Shown: positions 5,348 to 8,614 of the stretch, piece by piece
How the letters are laid out: each line of letters starts with the position of its first letter
How positions within the stretch are numbered: the stretch's first letter is position 1
NCBI GenBank assembly: GCA_021833085.1
Contig: JAKBGL010000044.1
Coordinates: forward strand, 1 to 8,614
Origin: Actinomycetes bacterium
GTDB taxonomy: Bacteria; Actinomycetota; Acidimicrobiia; Acidimicrobiales; Acidimicrobiaceae
Direction: 5' to 3'
Length of the DNA: 8,614 nucleotides
Position numbers and translations under genes: made by a program
Notes under the pieces: model-generated
The model's input: only the letters and a program-made list of their open reading frames with translations
Databases searched by the model: none
What the model was told of the DNA's origin: nothing

Positions 5348-8283
5348 AGGTAATCGAAGTTCACACCAAGACCTTAGACGCAAGGGCTCTAAATTTAAAC
5401 CTTGACGGTGGTATTGACCTCGTGTACGGACCTAATGAGGCAGGTAAGTCAACCCTAAGGGCTTTCTTAACATCGTCATTGGTTCGACCCGTTCCGCCCG
5501 GGCGTCGACGGAAAGATAATCTTCCGTCCAATAAGTACGCTCCTGGACGTCTACGAGTGGAGATGGAATCGGGCATCGCTGAAGTAGAGTTCAATGAGTC
5601 CAGTGAGATCACTTCAGTCACGGGTCCGCCGCTTGCCACTAGAGAGTTCGAACTAGCTAGATCTGCGTTAGATCCATCTATATACTCCAAAATCTACTGC
5701 ATCGACGTCAAGGAGGTAGCCGGTCTAGGTGTAATGACCTCTGATCAGCTACAAAACTTCCTTTACCAGCTCAGCATCTTTGGAAACTTTGAAGAGGGAA
5801 GAACACTCCAGCGAGTCATTGAATCGTTAAACAAGGAGAAAGACGCTCTATTTAGTTCTAGTGCAAACGCAAGAATACCGCTGATCAATAAAGAGATGCG
5901 CGAAATACGCGATCTCGAAAAAGAGTTAAGTGGCCAAAGGAAGCGAGTACGTAGCTATGAAAAGGAGCTCATAGAGCAGTCCAGGGTCAAGCGTGACATA
6001 GCCGACGCAAAGGAAGCGATAAAGGAGTACGAGACGAAGATCCAGGGCTACGATAGACTTCTCGAATTAAGTTCTTCGAAAACCCAACTCGACCAGCTTC
6101 GTCAACATATTCCATTTACCACGCTTCCAAATTCGCCATCGGAGCTTGAGAGCATGGTGGAGGAACTTGAAAACTTGAAGTCGTCCCAGAGAGAGTTGGA
6201 ACAAGCGCTAAAACGCAAACAAGAGTTCGCTGATGATCTAGAAAGGTATAGCGCTGACGTAATCGATCCGATACATCTCCTCCACTATCAGCATCTAAAG
6301 GACGCTCAGATACAATGGCTGTTCGAAAAAGTCGAGCGGTATCAAAAGACAATCAATGAGCACATGTCCAAAAAAGTGGATATTCAAAACAAGCTGGGAG
6401 CAAACGAGGACCAGATGTTGGGCCTCTCGGATGAAATCTTTACTCTGCAAGTGGAGAAAGGCATTCTCGACTCGGTAGGTCAAGCTCAAATAGAGCTAAC
6501 AATGTTAAGAGAAGCCCAGCGCGAAGTGGATACTCTTGGTGATGGAAAGGAAATCTTATCCTCGATCAACCACCTCAAAGGTGAGATTGAACAAAAGAAG
6601 GTCGAGCTGGCGACGTTAGACTCCTTCGTCACCCTAAAACAACGCCAAGACGTGAACTCATCTCGCTTCGTCTTACCAAATATCCTACTGATAGTACTCG
6701 TGTTGCTACTTGTAGCTACCGTTATTCTCTCTTTCACTAGCCATGACCTCCTATTAGATTTGACATCCGTGTCTGCAACCTTTATCGCTTTAGATCTTAT
6801 ATTCGTTAGTTACAGAGCTCGAAACGCAACTGAGACCTACAGCGAATATAAAGCTCTCGAAGACCAGCTAACGAAGCGCTACTCCAGTGCTCAAGCTTTA
6901 AACTCAGTTGAGGTTGAGCGCCAGCGTAGCTCACTAAGGGAAGATCTCAGAGATTTAGAAAGTCAACTTAGTAAATTCGAAGAGAAAAAAGAGCGCCAAG
7001 GTAATGCATCGGAAGAGGTAATACGTGGGAAAGAGCGCTTAGATCGTATTCAGAAATATATTAACTCAACCTTTAGAAATTGTGGCATTGAGATAGATAT
7101 CCCTTATGAAACGGCGTCGGAGTCTCTCGGACTCCTTCGAACACTTAGAAGTGCTGACAAAGTAGTCAACGATCTCATGACCTTGTCAAGCGAGGTTAAC
7201 GAGCAACTCGAAGGCGTGGTTGAACTCGCACAAACCTTAGGGATTTCAATAGATTCCAAAGACGAGAGCTCTCTGTTAAACGCTGCTAATAAGGTGGAGG
7301 ACGCTCTACGCAAGAACGACAACGCAGTTGAAAAAGTCAAAGAAACCGATGAAAAACTACAGACATTAGGGAGTGAAATCGAGTCTCTAGTTGCTCAGCT
7401 CCAAACCCAGAAAGACAATGCGAGAGACTCTCTTTCGCATCTAGAAATAAGGATGGAACTCGATCAACTACAGTCAATCGATCGGACTATCGAGACGTTA
7501 CGCAACGCCTCTAGGACTCTTACCAACTATGACGATAGACTCACAGCCTATAAGCAACTGCAAAAAGAGGTGGAGAAGACATTTTCTCCCATGGCTTTAG
7601 AGGAGTTATCGAAACTTCCAAATGAAGAATTAACTATAGCAGTAGAGCAGCTAATTGACGAAAAGGAGTCTCTTGTTTCCAAGGTAGAGCTTTCCCAGAA
7701 TCGCTTCGGCGAACTCAATCAGCTCATAAGAGAAGCGGAGGAAAACTCCCCAATCGTCACCGAATCACGCCTAAACGCAAAGATCGAACAGCTACACTCT
7801 GACATCCGCCAGTACGTGGTAGCCGATGCAGTCAAACGATTAGTCCAAGAAGTCAAAGAGTTCCGTGAGCGGACCACACGACCAGCGGTCCTAGAAGAGG
7901 CTTCTACGATCTTCCAACTCATTACCCAAGGTCGTTACCAGATGGTAGGCACACGAGACCCGTCTGAGGGTGGCATCTTTGTTGAACTAGGTGACACCAG
8001 GGAACGGCGCACCTTGAGCCAGCTATCTACCGGTACCTTGGAAGAACTCTCCTTGGCCATACGTATTGGGTACATTAACGTTCATGGTCAAAGTACTCAC
8101 AACTATCCGATCGTCCTCGACGACGTTCTGGTTAACTTCGATAGAGCAAGAGCTGCGGCCACTCTCCGAGCACTAAGCGAGATCTCTCTACGCCAAAACC
8201 GCCAGATTATCCTCCTTACCTGCCATGATAGAGAGAGGGATCTTTACTTTGAGCTTCTTTCCAAGGAGCCCGCTCTCATTTAA
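5344..8283 (+). CDS. yhaN: YhaN-like Rad50/SbcC-type ATPase with central membrane hairpin
   Basis: A 979-residue SMC/Rad50-type ATPase. The N-terminal half of the head has Walker A G29-PNEAG-K35-S36-T37. The C-terminal half has the ABC signature L894-S-T-G897 (LSTGTLEEL), Walker B P922-IVL-D926-D927 and the switch histidine H961 in LLTCHDRE. Between the halves lie two long, heptad-like coiled-coil stretches, about 165-440 and 491-860, rich in E, K, L and Q. At the apex, where Rad50 has a CxxC zinc hook, there is no CxxC. Instead there are two hydrophobic helices at about 446-464 and 472-490, with a short loop between and charged flanks outside. Both heads would therefore stay in the cytoplasm while the coil tip sits in the membrane. 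Size and layout match Bacillus YhaN (AAA_27 type). GTG start; AGGA at 5331-5334, 9 bases upstream; 4-base GTGA overlap with yhaO implies coupled translation and a stable complex. Confidence 0.92.
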   Translation: MKVIEVHTKTLDARALNLNLDGGIDLVYGPNEAGKSTLRAFLTSSLVRPVPPGRRRKDNLPSNKYAPGRLRVEMESGIAEVEFNESSEITSVTGPPLATREFELARSALDPSIYSKIYCIDVKEVAGLGVMTSDQLQNFLYQLSIFGNFEEGRTLQRVIESLNKEKDALFSSSANARIPLINKEMREIRDLEKELSGQRKRVRSYEKELIEQSRVKRDIADAKEAIKEYETKIQGYDRLLELSSSKTQLDQLRQHIPFTTLPNSPSELESMVEELENLKSSQRELEQALKRKQEFADDLERYSADVIDPIHLLHYQHLKDAQIQWLFEKVERYQKTINEHMSKKVDIQNKLGANEDQMLGLSDEIFTLQVEKGILDSVGQAQIELTMLREAQREVDTLGDGKEILSSINHLKGEIEQKKVELATLDSFVTLKQRQDVNSSRFVLPNILLIVLVLLLVATVILSFTSHDLLLDLTSVSATFIALDLIFVSYRARNATETYSEYKALEDQLTKRYSSAQALNSVEVERQRSSLREDLRDLESQLSKFEEKKERQGNASEEVIRGKERLDRIQKYINSTFRNCGIEIDIPYETASESLGLLRTLRSADKVVNDLMTLSSEVNEQLEGVVELAQTLGISIDSKDESSLLNAANKVEDALRKNDNAVEKVKETDEKLQTLGSEIESLVAQLQTQKDNARDSLSHLEIRMELDQLQSIDRTIETLRNASRTLTNYDDRLTAYKQLQKEVEKTFSPMALEELSKLPNEELTIAVEQLIDEKESLVSKVELSQNRFGELNQLIREAEENSPIVTESRLNAKIEQLHSDIRQYVVADAVKRLVQEVKEFRERTTRPAVLEEASTIFQLITQGRYQMVGTRDPSEGGIFVELGDTRERRTLSQLSTGTLEELSLAIRIGYINVHGQSTHNYPIVLDDVLVNFDRARAAATLRALSEISLRQNRQIILLTCHDRERDLYFELLSKEPALI

Positions 8284-8369
8284 AGAAATCAGATAGGCAC
8301 TCTTTGCGGAATAAAACCACCTGTTCATTCGCTCTAAAGAGGAAAGGTTTTTCAATAAGCGCAAGAAAT

Positions 8370-8373
8370 GAGG
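8370..8373 (+). promoter_or_regulatory. Ribosome binding site of the pirin gene
   Basis: GAGG, within a longer purine run GAGGAAGG (8370-8377), lies 5 bases before the ATG at 8379. It is the strongest Shine-Dalgarno sequence in the window and fixes the start of the truncated gene. The 95-base gap after yhaN shows no convincing promoter or terminator. Confidence 0.6.
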
Positions 8374-8378
8374 AAGGC

Positions 8379-8614
8379 ATGCCTTCAGCAACCGTAAACA
8401 ACCTGTTGCTTCTTCCAAGAGTTCCAGAACCCACGCCTGATAAGCGCCTCCGTCCAGTATTTCAAGTCTCGACAGCACCGCACGGTGTAGAGGGAGCGGG
8501 ATTCGAAGTTTGGAGGGGTTTTTTTGGCTCCACAATACAAAGAACAGATCCTTTTATCTTTCTCGACCAGATGGGTCCGGTAACGTACGAGCCGACAGAG
8601 GCCAAAGGAGCCCC
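8379..8614 (+). CDS. Pirin-family protein, N-terminal part (runs off the window)
   Basis: The frame is open from an ATG with a strong ribosome site to the end of the window, giving 78 complete codons. After a variable N-terminus of about 35 residues, it shows the pirin start: G39-AGFEVWRGF, then T56-DPFIFLDQMGPV (56-68) and EPTEAKGAP (71-79, the last residue cut by the window edge). In pirins this is followed by the DHPHRGFE segment that supplies the first metal-binding histidines, which falls outside the window. Pirins are two-domain cupin proteins that bind iron; some are quercetin dioxygenases and others modulate transcription or central metabolism. The N-terminal extension is longer than usual. 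The gene lies 95 bases after yhaN on the same strand and may be transcribed with it, although a functional link is not evident. Confidence 0.9.
   Translation, partial: MPSATVNNLLLLPRVPEPTPDKRLRPVFQVSTAPHGVEGAGFEVWRGFFGSTIQRTDPFIFLDQMGPVTYEPTEAKGA

Noticed and set aside
4046..8283. Reading the pair as a dedicated anti-phage defence system
   Set aside because: Neighbouring genes are housekeeping or envelope genes, with no toxin, sensor, reverse transcriptase, integrase or defence gene nearby. The family is found as a repair-type operon, so a defence claim would be unsupported.
8313..8351. AAAACC and GGTTTT as a terminator after yhaN
   Set aside because: The stem is six mostly A-T pairs around a 27-base loop, which would not be stable. 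No T tract follows beyond the stem itself.
8188..8535. 115-codon frame on the - strand at the right end
   Set aside because: It overlaps the Walker B and H-loop region of yhaN and the start of the pirin gene on the other strand, both of which are supported by family motifs. It has no motif of its own.

Overview
The window looks like an ordinary chromosomal segment from an actinobacterium-like organism of moderate GC. The best lineage clue is the 399-residue protein at 1661-2860. It matches the mycobacterial acid-resistance protease MarP in domain order, length, catalytic-triad spacing and C-terminal cysteine. Heavy use of GTG and TTG starts, a lipoprotein of possible LppX/LprG type and a class II tRNA-Ser with encoded CCA fit that placement. 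A moderate-GC group such as Acidimicrobiia is plausible, but this is inference. No insertion sequence, phage gene, integrase or CRISPR array is visible.

Layout. At the left edge there may be the tail of an upstream gene, followed by tadA (tRNA adenosine deaminase, + strand) and, only 5 bases after its stop, a tRNA-Ser(CGA). A perfect 13-bp hairpin (632-667) lies between the tRNA and the convergent leftward pair marP -> MBL-fold hydrolase (2860 down to 670, 40-base gap). The 236-base region 2861-3096 separates marP from a divergently transcribed lipoprotein gene. It carries two perfect palindromes (14 and 12 bp) and an inverted repeat over a possible -10 element, so it is the main regulatory region of the window.

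Rightward from 4046 come two translationally coupled genes (4-base overlap): a YhaO-like Mre11/SbcD-type calcineurin-fold nuclease and a 979-residue YhaN-like Rad50/SbcC-type ATPase. The ATPase has two predicted transmembrane helices at the apex of its coiled coil, where Rad50 carries its zinc hook. Together they probably form a membrane-anchored nuclease-ATPase complex acting on DNA ends. The last 236 bases hold the start of a pirin-family gene that runs off the window.

How the genes fit together. The left part is tRNA maturation and decoding (tadA, tRNA-Ser). The middle is cell-envelope function: the periplasmic protease MarP facing a lipoprotein gene, with the MBL hydrolase as a passenger in the marP unit. 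The right part is DNA-end processing (yhaO-yhaN), then pirin. The most unusual element is the membrane-spanning Rad50-like protein. It belongs to a known but poorly characterised family rather than being wholly new.
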